Shown here piece by piece: positions 50,238 to 58,413 of a DNA stretch of 64,000 nucleotides. The stretch is from assembly GCF_051251565.1 (NCBI RefSeq), contig NZ_JBPOFB010000006.1, forward strand, positions 62,001 through 126,000, given 5' to 3'. The notes beneath the pieces are model-generated. The model was given only the letters and a program-made list of their open reading frames with translations. It was not told the origin of the DNA and searched no databases. Every line of letters starts with the position of its first letter. Position 1 is the stretch's first letter. The DNA comes from Marivita sp051251565 (GTDB lineage Bacteria; Pseudomonadota; Alphaproteobacteria; Rhodobacterales; Rhodobacteraceae). The translations under genes were made by a program, and so were the position numbers.

Positions 50238-51359
50238 TTAGTCCACGTTTATAAGCGTTTCAGGCGCGATGACAGGAAGACCAAGCGCTTGGCCCACCGC
50301 GGCATAGGTCAGTTTCCCGGCGTGTATGTTCAGACCCGCCATAAGGTGTGGGTCATCTGTACATGCCAGTTTCCAACCTTTGTCCGCAAGCGCCAGCATG
50401 AATGGCATCGTGGCATTGCCAAGCGCGATCGTGGACGTGCGCGCCACGGCACCGGGCATGTTGGCAACACAGTAATGCATGATGCCATCCACGTCGTAGA
50501 TTGGGTTTTCATGTGTTGTCGCATGCGAGGTTTCAAAACATCCGCCTTGGTCAATGGCGACATCGACCAGCGCTGATCCGGGTTTCATCGTGCCCAGATC
50601 CGCGCGGCTGACAAGCTTGGGGGCGGCAGCACCGGGGATAAGGACCGCACCGACAACCATGTCCGCCTGTGCAATCAACTCGGCGATGTTCGCCTTGCTG
50701 GCATACCGCGTGCGAAAGACCGATCCGAACACATCATCAAGATAGCGCATCCTGGGAAGCGAGCGGTCCAGTACGGTCACAGCCGCGCCCATGCCTGCGG
50801 CCACGCGCGCCGCATGGGTGCCAACGACACCGCCACCGATCACAACCACGTCGGCAGGGCCGACGCCGGGCACACCGCCCATCAACACTCCGCGCCCGCC
50901 ATTGGCCTTTTGCAACGTCCACGCGCCCACCTGTGGCGCAAGCTTGCCTGCAACTTCGGACATGGGGGCCAACAAAGGAAGGCCGCCAGACCGATCGGTT
51001 ACGGTTTCATAGGCGATGCAGGTGGCGCCCGACGCGATCAAGTCATGGGTCTGATCGGGGTCAGGGGCGAGGTGCAGATAGGTAAACAAAATCTGGCCTT
51101 CGCGCAGCATCTTGCGTTCCTCTGCCTGCGGCTCCTTGACCTTGACGATCATGTCGGCAATGGCGAACACCTCGTGCGCGGTATCAACGATCTTTGCACC
51201 GACAGCGATATAGGCCGCATCGTCAAACCCTGCGCCAATGCCAGCGCCGGATTGGATGATCACCTCGTGTCCGTGATCGACCGCTTCGTGAGCCGCGCCC
51301 GGAGTGATGCCGACGCGGAATTCCTGGGGTTTGATTTCGGTTGGGCATCCGATTTTCAT
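50238..51359 (-). CDS. ald: alanine dehydrogenase
   Basis: NAD-dependent interconversion of alanine and pyruvate plus ammonia. 373 residues from the ATG at 51359 with GGAGGAAAC upstream; 11 extra in-frame residues upstream are outside the family. Signatures: MKIGCPTEIKPQEFRVGITP, VKVKEPQAEERKMLREGQIL with the substrate Lys, LFTYLHLAPD, and the Rossmann loop VVIGGGVVGTHAARVAAGMG. A divergent Lrp-family regulator gene lies 136 bases away, the classical arrangement for ald control. Confidence 0.97.
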   Translation of the reverse strand: MKIGCPTEIKPQEFRVGITPGAAHEAVDHGHEVIIQSGAGIGAGFDDAAYIAVGAKIVDTAHEVFAIADMIVKVKEPQAEERKMLREGQILFTYLHLAPDPDQTHDLIASGATCIAYETVTDRSGGLPLLAPMSEVAGKLAPQVGAWTLQKANGGRGVLMGGVPGVGPADVVVIGGGVVGTHAARVAAGMGAAVTVLDRSLPRMRYLDDVFGSVFRTRYASKANIAELIAQADMVVGAVLIPGAAAPKLVSRADLGTMKPGSALVDVAIDQGGCFETSHATTHENPIYDVDGIMHYCVANMPGAVARTSTIALGNATMPFMLALADKGWKLACTDDPHLMAGLNIHAGKLTYAAVGQALGLPVIAPETLINVD

Positions 51360-51402
51360 GAGTGTTTCCTCCGACTCTGAATAAAGGGACAATGCGTGGT
51401 AT

Positions 51403-51474
51403 CTTGCGCAAGTTTGTCTGGATCAATGGCGTCAATCAGGGCAGTTTGCGAAGAACCTTCGAAGAATGTGCAAA
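51403..51474. promoter_or_regulatory. dyads in the ald/Lrp divergent gap
   Basis: Palindrome CTTGCGCAAG (51403-51412) and, 33 bases on, TTTGC (51445-51449) ... GCAAA (51470-51474) enclosing CGAAG (51449-51453) / CTTCG (51457-51461). Several spaced dyads suit an oligomeric Lrp-type protein wrapping DNA between the two genes. Confidence 0.45.
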
Positions 51475-51495
51475 TTGGCGGGAGAATTGGCTGGT

Positions 51496-51954
51496 ATGGC
51501 TTTGGATGACATGGATCGGCGCATTCTGCGGGTGCTGCAACGCAAGGGGCGCATCTCGAATGCAGAGCTGGCGGACTCTGTGAACCTGTCGGCCTCCGCC
51601 TGTCACCGGCGAGTACAGCGGCTCGAGTCCGATGGCTATATCCGGAACTATGTTGCGCTGTTGAATGCCCGCAAACTTGGCATGCCGACAACCGTGTTTG
51701 TCGAGATCAAGCTTAGCAGTCAGGCCGACGACTTGCTGGAAGCCTTCGAAAAGGCGGTTGCACGGGTGCCAGATGTTCTTGAATGTCACCTGATGGCCGG
51801 GACGGCGGATTACATACTTAAGGTGGTGGCCGAAGACACCGAGGATTTCGCGCGCATCCATCGCCAGTACCTGACGCGCCTTCCTGGGGTGGCGCAGATG
51901 CAAAGCTCCTTTGCCCTTCGGACGGTGTTCAAAACGACTGCCCTTCCGGTTTAA
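51496..51954 (+). CDS. Lrp/AsnC-family regulator, probable ald regulator
   Basis: 152 residues from the ATG at 51496. N-terminal winged HTH (DDMDRRILRVLQRKGRISNA, LADSVNLSASACHRRVQRLE) and a C-terminal RAM ligand domain (VLECHLMAGTADYILKVVAE). Divergent from ald, so it most likely senses alanine or a similar amino acid and controls ald, as AldR/BkdR-type proteins do. Effector is inferred. Confidence 0.92.
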   Translation: MALDDMDRRILRVLQRKGRISNAELADSVNLSASACHRRVQRLESDGYIRNYVALLNARKLGMPTTVFVEIKLSSQADDLLEAFEKAVARVPDVLECHLMAGTADYILKVVAEDTEDFARIHRQYLTRLPGVAQMQSSFALRTVFKTTALPV

Positions 51955-51962
51955 CCTTGTGC

Positions 51963-51985
51963 TAGGCTCAGCCTATTCATTTTTT
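51963..51985 (+). terminator. weak terminator after the Lrp gene
   Basis: TAGGC (51963-51967) / GCCTA (51971-51975) with a 3-base loop, followed by TTCATTTTTT. Only 5 bp of stem; it also lies just before the VOC gene Shine-Dalgarno region. Confidence 0.35.
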
Positions 51986-52005
51986 GAACGATAAGGATTT
52001 TCAGG

Positions 52006-52416
52006 ATGAGCGAGACGAATGGTTACATCGCGTGGAACGAATTGATGACCCGCGATGTGGAATTGGCAAAGACATATTACACGCATCTGTGCGGCTGGTC
52101 ATATCACCCGATGAAGATGCCGGGCGGTCAGGACTACTTCGTGGCCCTGCTGGATGGGGCGGCTGTTGGCGGCATCATGGATACGTCGGACATCCCGTCC
52201 TATGACAAGATGCCTGTGCACTGGCTGACCTATATTGGCGTGGGGGATGTCGACGCAGAGGTGGCCAAGACCGAGCAGATGGGCGGCGTGATCATGCGCG
52301 ATCCGATCACCATACCGGGCATCGGACGGATCGCGATTGTCAAAGACCCGGCCGGTGCGATGGTGGGTCTGATCACCGAAGCCGAACCTGTGGAAGAGGC
52401 GCCACCCGAAGGCTGA
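52006..52416 (+). CDS. VOC-superfamily (glyoxalase/bleomycin-resistance fold) protein
   Basis: 136 residues from the ATG at 52006. Paired beta-alpha-beta-beta-beta modules are seen: MSETNGYIAWNELMTRDVEL, AKTYYTHLCGWSYHPMKMP and VHWLTYIGVGDVDAEVAKTE with IAIVKDPAGAMVGLI. Resembles the lyase-like members of unknown substrate that often carry a metal site. Function not assigned. Confidence 0.85.
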   Translation: MSETNGYIAWNELMTRDVELAKTYYTHLCGWSYHPMKMPGGQDYFVALLDGAAVGGIMDTSDIPSYDKMPVHWLTYIGVGDVDAEVAKTEQMGGVIMRDPITIPGIGRIAIVKDPAGAMVGLITEAEPVEEAPPEG

Positions 52417-52516
52417 TTTGTGTCTCGGGGGATGTCTTGTTAAAATGATGCAATGCACCGGAGCACCCGCCAGAGACGCGGCCTCCCACATTCATCCCCC
52501 GACATACGGAGTTTCC

Positions 52517-52951
52517 ATGACCCAGGTAAAAACGGGCGACACTGTTGCGATTCATTACACCGGCACTTTGGCTGACGGTTCCACATTCGACAGCTCTGCG
52601 GGTCGTGAACCGCTCGAGTTTACAGTAGGCGCGGGCCAGATCATTCCCGGCCTTGACCAAGCGATGCCTGGCATGGCGGTGGGCGATACAAAAAAGGTGG
52701 ATGTGCCATCTGATCAGGCGTATGGACCGCATGATCCAACCGCAAAACAGGCCGTGCCGCGCGCCGATATTCCGGCTGATATCCCGCTTGAGCCGGGCAC
52801 CCAGCTTCAGATGCAGACACCCACCGGGCAGGTTGTTCCCGTGATGGTGGCCGAAGTCACCGAGACTGAAGTCACGCTCGATGCCAACCACCCGCTGGCC
52901 GGCAAAGACCTGACGTTTGACGTTGAACTTGTCGAAATCAAAGCCGCCTGA
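52517..52951 (+). CDS. FKBP-type peptidyl-prolyl isomerase (SlyD-like)
   Basis: 144 residues from the ATG at 52517, with GGAG upstream. FKBP fold interrupted by the insert-in-flap domain: VKTGDTVAIHYTGTLADGS, REPLEFTVGAGQIIPGLDQA, MAVGDTKKVDVPSDQAYGPH, then PTGQVVPVMVAEV and DANHPLAGKDLTFDVELVEI. The NHPLAGKDL signature is typical of SlyD-type chaperone isomerases; the His-rich C-terminal tail of E. coli SlyD is missing. Confidence 0.94.
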   Translation: MTQVKTGDTVAIHYTGTLADGSTFDSSAGREPLEFTVGAGQIIPGLDQAMPGMAVGDTKKVDVPSDQAYGPHDPTAKQAVPRADIPADIPLEPGTQLQMQTPTGQVVPVMVAEVTETEVTLDANHPLAGKDLTFDVELVEIKAA

Positions 52952-52958
52952 TTCGGCA

Positions 52959-52994
52959 TTGGCACCAAACTGCGGTTGCGTGGTTTGGTGCCAA
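52959..52994. terminator. perfect 12-bp hairpin between converging genes
   Basis: TTGGCACCAAAC (52959-52970) and GTTTGGTGCCAA (52983-52994) with a 12-base loop, 8 bases after the FKBP stop and about 50 bases beyond the metG stop. No T run on either side, so it may act as a shared 3' stability hairpin or a Rho-dependent barrier. A smaller hairpin GCCCC/GGGGC follows near 53000-53014. Confidence 0.6.
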
Positions 52995-53043
52995 CCGGCC
53001 CCATTCAGGGGCATCGCGGAAACGACGGTGTGACGCCGGTGCG

Positions 53044-54762
53044 TTAGGCGCGCACACCCGCAAACTGGTCTTGCCAGCCCACCCGTTCTTCATCGCTGAT
53101 CTTGCGGAATGTCACTTCGGGCACCGCAAAGCTGTGACCAACGGGCAGTGCTGTGATGGCTGAGGCCACGTCTTGAGGCCAAGTGGCATCATCGGCGTTC
53201 ATGGCCGTCAAAAGCTGTGCAGACGCGTCCGGGATGAACGGGCTTGAGATTGCTGCATAGAAGCGGACCAGGTTCAGCGCGATGCGGATCTGCATCGCGG
53301 CAGCGTCGGGGTCTTCCTTAAAGGTTGTCCACGGCGCCACGTCTTGCAGGTATTCATTGCCCATGGCCCACAGCGCGCGCAGGGCGGCCGCTGCCTTGCG
53401 CACTTCGATATTGTCCATGTGGGTCTGGTATTCGACCAGCCCTGCATCCAACGCTTGGATCAGTGTCGCTTCGCGGTCGCCGGGTGTGCCGCCTTCGGGG
53501 ACCGCTTCACCAAACTTGGAACGGCAGAACTTGGTCACGCGGCTGGCAAAGTTGCCCAACACATCGGCAAGGTCTTTGTTCACCGACGTTTGGAAGTTTT
53601 CCCATGTGAATTCGCTGTCCGAGCTTTCGGGCGCATGGCTGAGCAACCACCAACGCCAGTAGTCGGGGGGCAGAATCTCCAACGCCTGATCCATGAACAC
53701 GCCGCGCCCCTGAGAGGTGCTGAACTGGCCACCATCGTAATTGAGGTAATTGAACGATTTGATGTAATCGACCAGCTTCCATGGCTCGCCCGAGCCAAGG
53801 ATGGTCGCCGGGAATGACAGAGTGTGAAACGGCACGTTGTCCTTGCCCATGAACTGGGTATAGCGCACATCTTCGGCGCCTTTATCCGTGCGCCACCACC
53901 GTTCCCAATCTGCATCGGTCTTGCCATGCGCCTCGGCCCATTCGCCCGCACAGGCAATGTATTCAATGGGGGCGTCGAACCAGACGTAGAAGACCTTGCC
54001 CTCCATGCCGGGCCATTCCTCGGTGCCCTTCTTGACGGGGATGCCCCAATCCAAGTCCCGCGTGATGCCGCGATCCTGCAAGCCGTCCCCGTCATTGAGC
54101 CATTTCTTGGCAATGGAGGTGGTCAGGATTGGCCAATCCGTCTTGCTGTCGATCCACTCCTGCAACTTGCCGCGCATGTCGGACTGGCGCAGATACAGGT
54201 GCTTGGTTTCGCGCACTTCCAGATCTGTCGATCCCGAGATCGCCGAGCGCGGGTTGATCAGGTCGGTCGGGTCCAATTGCTTGGTGCAGTTTTCGCATTG
54301 GTCGCCGCGCGCTTTGTCATAGCCGCAATTCGGGCAGGTGCCCTCAATATAGCGGTCGGGCAGAAAGCGACCGTCGGCATTGGAATATACCTGCTTTTCG
54401 CTGACTTCGCGGATCAGGCCCGCATCGGCCAAACGGCCCGCAAAATGCTGGGTCAGCGCGTGGTTCTGCGGGCTGGAAGACCGCCCGAAATGGTCGAAAG
54501 ACAGGCGAAAGCCCTTGGCAATCTCGGCCTGCACCGCCCACATTTCCGCGCAAAAATCGGCAACCGGCTTGCCCGCCTTGGCGGCGGCCAGTTCGGCCGG
54601 TGTGCCATGTTCGTCGGTGGCGCACAGAAACATCACCTCATTGCCGCGCGCGCGCTGGTAGCGGGCGTACAGATCAGCGGGCAATTGGCTGCCCACGAGG
54701 TTTCCAAGGTGCTTGATCCCGTTGATATACGGAATTGCCGACGTGATCAGATGCCGTGCCAT
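53044..54762 (-). CDS. metG: methionyl-tRNA synthetase
   Basis: 572 residues, class I synthetase charging tRNA-Met. HIGH-type motif in ITSAIPYINGIKHLGNL, zinc-binding CPNCGYDKARGDQCENC, SxxF-type substrate region and the C-terminal anticodon-binding alpha bundle (WAMGNEYLQDVAPWTTFKED). The catalytic KMSKS loop reads GGQFSTSQGRGVFMD, a FSTSQ variant in which the second lysine is replaced. No C-terminal EMAP dimerisation domain. Confidence 0.96.
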   Translation of the reverse strand: MARHLITSAIPYINGIKHLGNLVGSQLPADLYARYQRARGNEVMFLCATDEHGTPAELAAAKAGKPVADFCAEMWAVQAEIAKGFRLSFDHFGRSSSPQNHALTQHFAGRLADAGLIREVSEKQVYSNADGRFLPDRYIEGTCPNCGYDKARGDQCENCTKQLDPTDLINPRSAISGSTDLEVRETKHLYLRQSDMRGKLQEWIDSKTDWPILTTSIAKKWLNDGDGLQDRGITRDLDWGIPVKKGTEEWPGMEGKVFYVWFDAPIEYIACAGEWAEAHGKTDADWERWWRTDKGAEDVRYTQFMGKDNVPFHTLSFPATILGSGEPWKLVDYIKSFNYLNYDGGQFSTSQGRGVFMDQALEILPPDYWRWWLLSHAPESSDSEFTWENFQTSVNKDLADVLGNFASRVTKFCRSKFGEAVPEGGTPGDREATLIQALDAGLVEYQTHMDNIEVRKAAAALRALWAMGNEYLQDVAPWTTFKEDPDAAAMQIRIALNLVRFYAAISSPFIPDASAQLLTAMNADDATWPQDVASAITALPVGHSFAVPEVTFRKISDEERVGWQDQFAGVRA

Positions 54763-54832
54763 ATGCTGTGCGCCCGCGTGTTGTCTGAAGTTTGCGCCGC
54801 TTTACCGGATCAACGGGCCAAGTGCCAGAGGA

Positions 54833-56053
54833 TCAGTCCTTTTCCCGGTTTGATCGCATAAGACGACCAATGAGGAACGATGTGCGCGGCGCATAGACAT
54901 AGGGCGTTTTGGACTGGCTGGGCCGTGCGCGCATGCGGATCAGGCCAAAGATCACCAGACCGGCATGGCCCACCGCGATCATGGCGAACAGGGCTGGTGG
55001 ACCGTAAACCCCCATCAGCACAGAGGCCAGGTACGGCGCGGCAATGGCACCGGTCGCATACCAGAACATCAGAGCGGCCGACAGTTCAACCCGTTCGTCA
55101 TTGGACGCAAAATCATGGGCGTGGGCGGCAGCAACCGAATAGATGGGGAAGGTGGTCAACCCAAAGATCATCGCGGTCAGGAACACGCCTGCGGTTGACA
55201 GGTCCCGCAGGGTGGCTGTGACGATGCAGGATGCGATGGCCGCGACCGACAGCCAGATCAGCACCCAGCGGCGATCATACTTATCGGCAAGCCACCCCAC
55301 AGGGTATTGCGCCAATGCACCGCCCGCGACAAAGGCCGCCATGAACAGCGCGATTTGGTCAAGCGCAAGGCCAACGCCTTGGCCATAAACAGGACCAACC
55401 ATGCGGAACGACGCGGATGAAATTGCGGCCACGATCACGCCTGCCGCCGCAAGCGGCGACCGAGTGACCGCCAGCATCGGACGCAGGCGCGGCGCATCGG
55501 GTGTTTCGGGTTGAGGCCGCGTTGTCAGCGCCATTGGCAAAAGGGCGGCGCAGCACAGGATCGCGAGCAGGTTGTAGCTCACATAGGCGGCAGGGGGCAG
55601 AACCCCGATCAACAGTTGCGCCACCAGTGATGCGCCCATGTCGGCGATCCGGTAGAGGCCCATTGCGCGGCCCCGTGTTTCATTGGTGACCTCGGCCTGA
55701 AGCCACGCCTCGATCACCGTGTAGCACCCGGCAACGCAGATGCCGGTGGCAATCCGCATGAGGATCCATGCATTGGGGTCGGGCAGCATCATGTGACCGA
55801 TCAGGCCCATGGCCCCCAGCACGGTGAATGCAGAAAAGGCCCGTGCGTGGCCGACAGTGCCCATCAGACGCGGCGCCCACCAGCAGCCCACGAAGAACCC
55901 GACGAAATGAGATGAGCCGAGAAGGCCTATCTCGGCCGTGGAAAAACCAAGCGTGATGCCCGAAATGGCGTCCAGCGGACCAACCCCGCCAGAGGAAAGT
56001 TGCAGCAAGACAACCGACAGGAACAAAGCGGCAAAGGACAAAGGCAAGCGCAT
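54833..56053 (-). CDS. major facilitator superfamily transporter
   Basis: 406 residues with about 12 membrane segments. MFS features: GSSHFVGFFVGCWWAPRLMG, the inter-domain RIADMGASLVAQLLIG and GWLADKYDRRWVLIW (motif A in the second half). Resembles the YcaD/MFS group with sugar or drug-like substrates, but the ligand is not evident. Stands alone 70 bases downstream of metG's start region. Confidence 0.88.
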   Translation of the reverse strand: MRLPLSFAALFLSVVLLQLSSGGVGPLDAISGITLGFSTAEIGLLGSSHFVGFFVGCWWAPRLMGTVGHARAFSAFTVLGAMGLIGHMMLPDPNAWILMRIATGICVAGCYTVIEAWLQAEVTNETRGRAMGLYRIADMGASLVAQLLIGVLPPAAYVSYNLLAILCCAALLPMALTTRPQPETPDAPRLRPMLAVTRSPLAAAGVIVAAISSASFRMVGPVYGQGVGLALDQIALFMAAFVAGGALAQYPVGWLADKYDRRWVLIWLSVAAIASCIVTATLRDLSTAGVFLTAMIFGLTTFPIYSVAAAHAHDFASNDERVELSAALMFWYATGAIAAPYLASVLMGVYGPPALFAMIAVGHAGLVIFGLIRMRARPSQSKTPYVYAPRTSFLIGRLMRSNREKD

Positions 56054-56161
56054 GTATCCAAGGCTACCCCATCGACAGGGTCTTTGGTGCCGGTATTCGA
56101 CGCCGCATGTCGTTTCTTTGGCGGATGTTAAGCTTTTTCCCAGAATTTTATGGAGGGGCTA

Positions 56162-56183
56162 AGAAATTTCGTACGAAATTTCT
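56162..56183. repeat. perfect 22-bp palindrome centred on CGTACG
   Basis: AGAAATTTCGT (56162-56172) is directly followed by its exact reverse complement ACGAAATTTCT (56173-56183), with no spacer. It lies in the 154-base gap between the ImuA-like gene (stop 56208) and the MFS transporter gene (start 56053). No adjacent T run. Function unknown. Confidence 0.8.
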
Positions 56184-56207
56184 GATCATGGGGGGTGTGA
56201 TGTGCGA

Positions 56208-56813
56208 TCAGGGTGAACATGGGCCAAGCCCAGTCTGTGTGTGGGTCATGACCCAGTCGCGGGGCGGGGCCATGCGGGCGCGCAGGCGGCTCAGGGTCCA
56301 GTGGTCCATGCCTGTGTGATGGGCCGGCTCCAGCGACCAGCGGGTCTCGATCCCCGGTGCGCCGCCCTGATCCGGTGTCAGCAGCAACGCCAAGGGGCGA
56401 CAGGCGCCAGCCCCAGACCCGGCCTCTGCCGCCAGATGCAACCGGCGGATCGGCACCATCGCCGGAGGGGAGGCCAGATCGGCAATCACCACCGTCGCGC
56501 GCCCGTCGCGCAGCGCCTCTTCCATCGCCCAAAGCAACAAGTCGCGTTTTGCGGGGGTTACAAAAAGAATGTGACCGGGATTGATCTGCTCGGCAATGGC
56601 GTCGGCGTTGATGAATTCGGACGCGCCATCCAGCCTGATCCAGACGATGGGTCCACCGATCTGTGCGGCGATTGACAAGGCCAGTGTACGCCGGGCCTGT
56701 CCGCACAATTCATGCACGCGGCCAAGGCGCAGCGCGATTTCAGGATCGCCCAGCGTGATCTGTGGCGCGGGCTGATGGGGGTGTCGTGACAGAAGGGCGG
56801 CGGCGTTGTGCAT
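56208..56813 (-). CDS. ImuA/RecA-like SOS protein, orphan
   Basis: 201 residues. The middle segment HELCGQARRTLALSIAAQIG, followed by GPIVWIRLDG, LFVTPAKRDLLLWAMEEAL and RRLHLAAEAGSGAGACRPLA, matches the ImuA family, the RecA-like partner of ImuB in translesion synthesis. No Walker A P-loop is visible, as is usual for short members. A perfect LexA box lies 16 bases upstream of the start. The usual partners imuB and dnaE2 are not downstream; the next gene is an MFS transporter. Identity is moderate: length and motifs fit, the missing partners do not. Confidence 0.72.
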   Translation of the reverse strand: MHNAAALLSRHPHQPAPQITLGDPEIALRLGRVHELCGQARRTLALSIAAQIGGPIVWIRLDGASEFINADAIAEQINPGHILFVTPAKRDLLLWAMEEALRDGRATVVIADLASPPAMVPIRRLHLAAEAGSGAGACRPLALLLTPDQGGAPGIETRWSLEPAHHTGMDHWTLSRLRARMAPPRDWVMTHTQTGLGPCSP

Positions 56814-56828
56814 CGATAAATCATATAT

Positions 56829-56843
56829 GTTCTTATTTTGTTC
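56829..56843 (-). promoter_or_regulatory. LexA/SOS box
   Basis: GTTC-TTATTTT-GTTC at 56829-56843, the alphaproteobacterial LexA site form GTTC-N7-GTTC, read from either strand as GTTC...GTTC / GAAC...GAAC. It lies 16 bases upstream of the ImuA-like start codon and 93 bases from the divergent modA start, so it most likely represses the ImuA-like gene until DNA damage. Confidence 0.85.
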
Positions 56844-56935
56844 TCAAGAGATTCGTCGCACCCCAGCTCTGGACCCTTGCCTCGGATCGGTGCAATTGAT
56901 CAGGTGGGCCAAAGCTTTGCCCCTATGACAAGGAC

Positions 56936-57718
56936 GTGCCCTTCGTGATCCCGATGCTGCGTGCCACTGTGGTGATGATGTGCCTCGCCTTGCCTGTAAA
57001 AGCGGCGGATCTGACGGTGTTTGCCGCCGCGTCGCTGGGCGATGCCCTGTCCGATCTTGGGGCCGCGTGGGACGGCACAACGGGGCAGGGTGTGACGCTT
57101 GTTCTTGCGGGCAGCTCCACTCTGGCCCGTCAGATCGACGCCGGTGCCCCTGCCGATGTCTATGTTTCGGCCAATGCGACATGGATGGACTGGCTCGCAG
57201 AGCAGGGGCGTGTCCTGCCCGACAGCCGCGTTGATATCGCCTCAAACCGGCTGGTTCTTGTTGCGCATGCCCCCGATTTTGAGTCAGAGGCCGACATCAC
57301 GCCCCAGACCGACATTCTGACTGGTTTGGGCGCGTCCGGGCGGTTGGCCATTGCCCTACCCGAGGCGGTGCCCGCCGGAATATACGCCAAGACCGCGCTT
57401 GAGGCGCTAGGCCTTTGGGGTGACCTCAGCACACGATTGGCTCCTACCGACAATGTTCGCGCCGCGCTGGCGCTGGTTGCCTTGGGCGAAGCGCCGCTTG
57501 GCATCGTCTATGCGACCGATGCCGTTGCAGACCCGCGCGTGCGTGTGGCTGGTGTGTTTCCTGACCAAAGCCACCCGCCCATCCGCTATCCTGCGGCAGC
57601 GGTGGCCGATAGCCCCAATTCTGACGCCGCCCGCGCTTTCGTGGCGTGGCTTGCCCAAGACACAGCCCAAGCCATTCTGGCGCAACATGGGTTTCTGCCG
57701 GTTGGGCCGACGCCATGA
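56936..57718 (+). CDS. modA: molybdate-binding periplasmic protein ModA
   Basis: About 260 residues (GTG 56936; GTG 56945 or ATG 56954 may be the true start). A signal peptide (VVMMCLALPVKA) precedes ADLTVFAAASLGDALSDLG and the oxyanion-binding VTLVLAGSSTLARQID, and PADVYVSANATWMDWL. Captures molybdate or tungstate for the ModBC permease. Stop overlaps modB by 4 bases. Confidence 0.95.
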   Translation: MPFVIPMLRATVVMMCLALPVKAADLTVFAAASLGDALSDLGAAWDGTTGQGVTLVLAGSSTLARQIDAGAPADVYVSANATWMDWLAEQGRVLPDSRVDIASNRLVLVAHAPDFESEADITPQTDILTGLGASGRLAIALPEAVPAGIYAKTALEALGLWGDLSTRLAPTDNVRAALALVALGEAPLGIVYATDAVADPRVRVAGVFPDQSHPPIRYPAAAVADSPNSDAARAFVAWLAQDTAQAILAQHGFLPVGPTP

Positions 57719-58413
57719 TGGATTGGCTTGGGCCCGAAGAATGGCAGGCGGTTGCCCTGTCGCTGAAAGTCTCGTTCTGGGCGACGGTCTTAAGCCTGCC
57801 GCTGGGGTTGTTTTGCGCCATGGCATTGGCGCGGGGGCACTTCTGGGGGCGGGATGTCCTGAACTGGATGGTGCATTTGCCCTTGGTCCTGCCACCCGTG
57901 GTGACCGGCTATCTGCTGTTGCTTAGCTTTGGTCGTCAGGGCCTGGTGGGGGCGGTGCTTTACGATCTGTTTGGTGTCACTCTGGCGTTCCAATGGACCG
58001 GGGCCGCGCTGGCTGCGTCGATCATGGCGTTTCCCTTGATGGTGCGCGCGATGCGGCTGGCCATCGAAGCGGTGGACCCACGGCTTGAAGAGGCGGCAGC
58101 CACCTTGGGGGCCAGCCGGATCAAGGTGTTCAGCACGGTAACCCTGCCTTTGATCCTGCCGGGGATCATTGCAGGGGCTGTTCTGGCCTTTGCCAAGGCG
58201 ATGGGCGAGTTTGGCGCCACGATCACCTTTGTGTCCAACATCCCCGGCGAAACCCGCACCGTGCCCTCTGCCATCTACGCCTTCCTTCAGGTGCCGGGCG
58301 GAGAGACCAGCGCGATCCGTCTGGTGATGGTGGCCGTTGCCATTGCCATCGCAGCCCTGATCCTGTCGGAATGGCTGTCTCGGCGGGTCGCCAAACGGAT
58401 TTCGGGCGCATGA
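57715..58413 (+). CDS. modB: molybdate ABC transporter permease ModB
   Basis: 232 residues from the ATG at 57715, inside the modA stop. Five to six membrane segments and the permease EAA loop (AAATLGASRIKVFSTVTLPL) that contacts the ATPase. Forms the membrane channel of the molybdate importer. Stop overlaps modC by 4 bases. Confidence 0.95.
   Translation: MMDWLGPEEWQAVALSLKVSFWATVLSLPLGLFCAMALARGHFWGRDVLNWMVHLPLVLPPVVTGYLLLLSFGRQGLVGAVLYDLFGVTLAFQWTGAALAASIMAFPLMVRAMRLAIEAVDPRLEEAAATLGASRIKVFSTVTLPLILPGIIAGAVLAFAKAMGEFGATITFVSNIPGETRTVPSAIYAFLQVPGGETSAIRLVMVAVAIAIAALILSEWLSRRVAKRISGA

Noticed and set aside
53824..54861. 345-codon plus-strand frame opposite metG
   Set aside because: Shadow of metG; Arg/Ala/His-rich with no domain.
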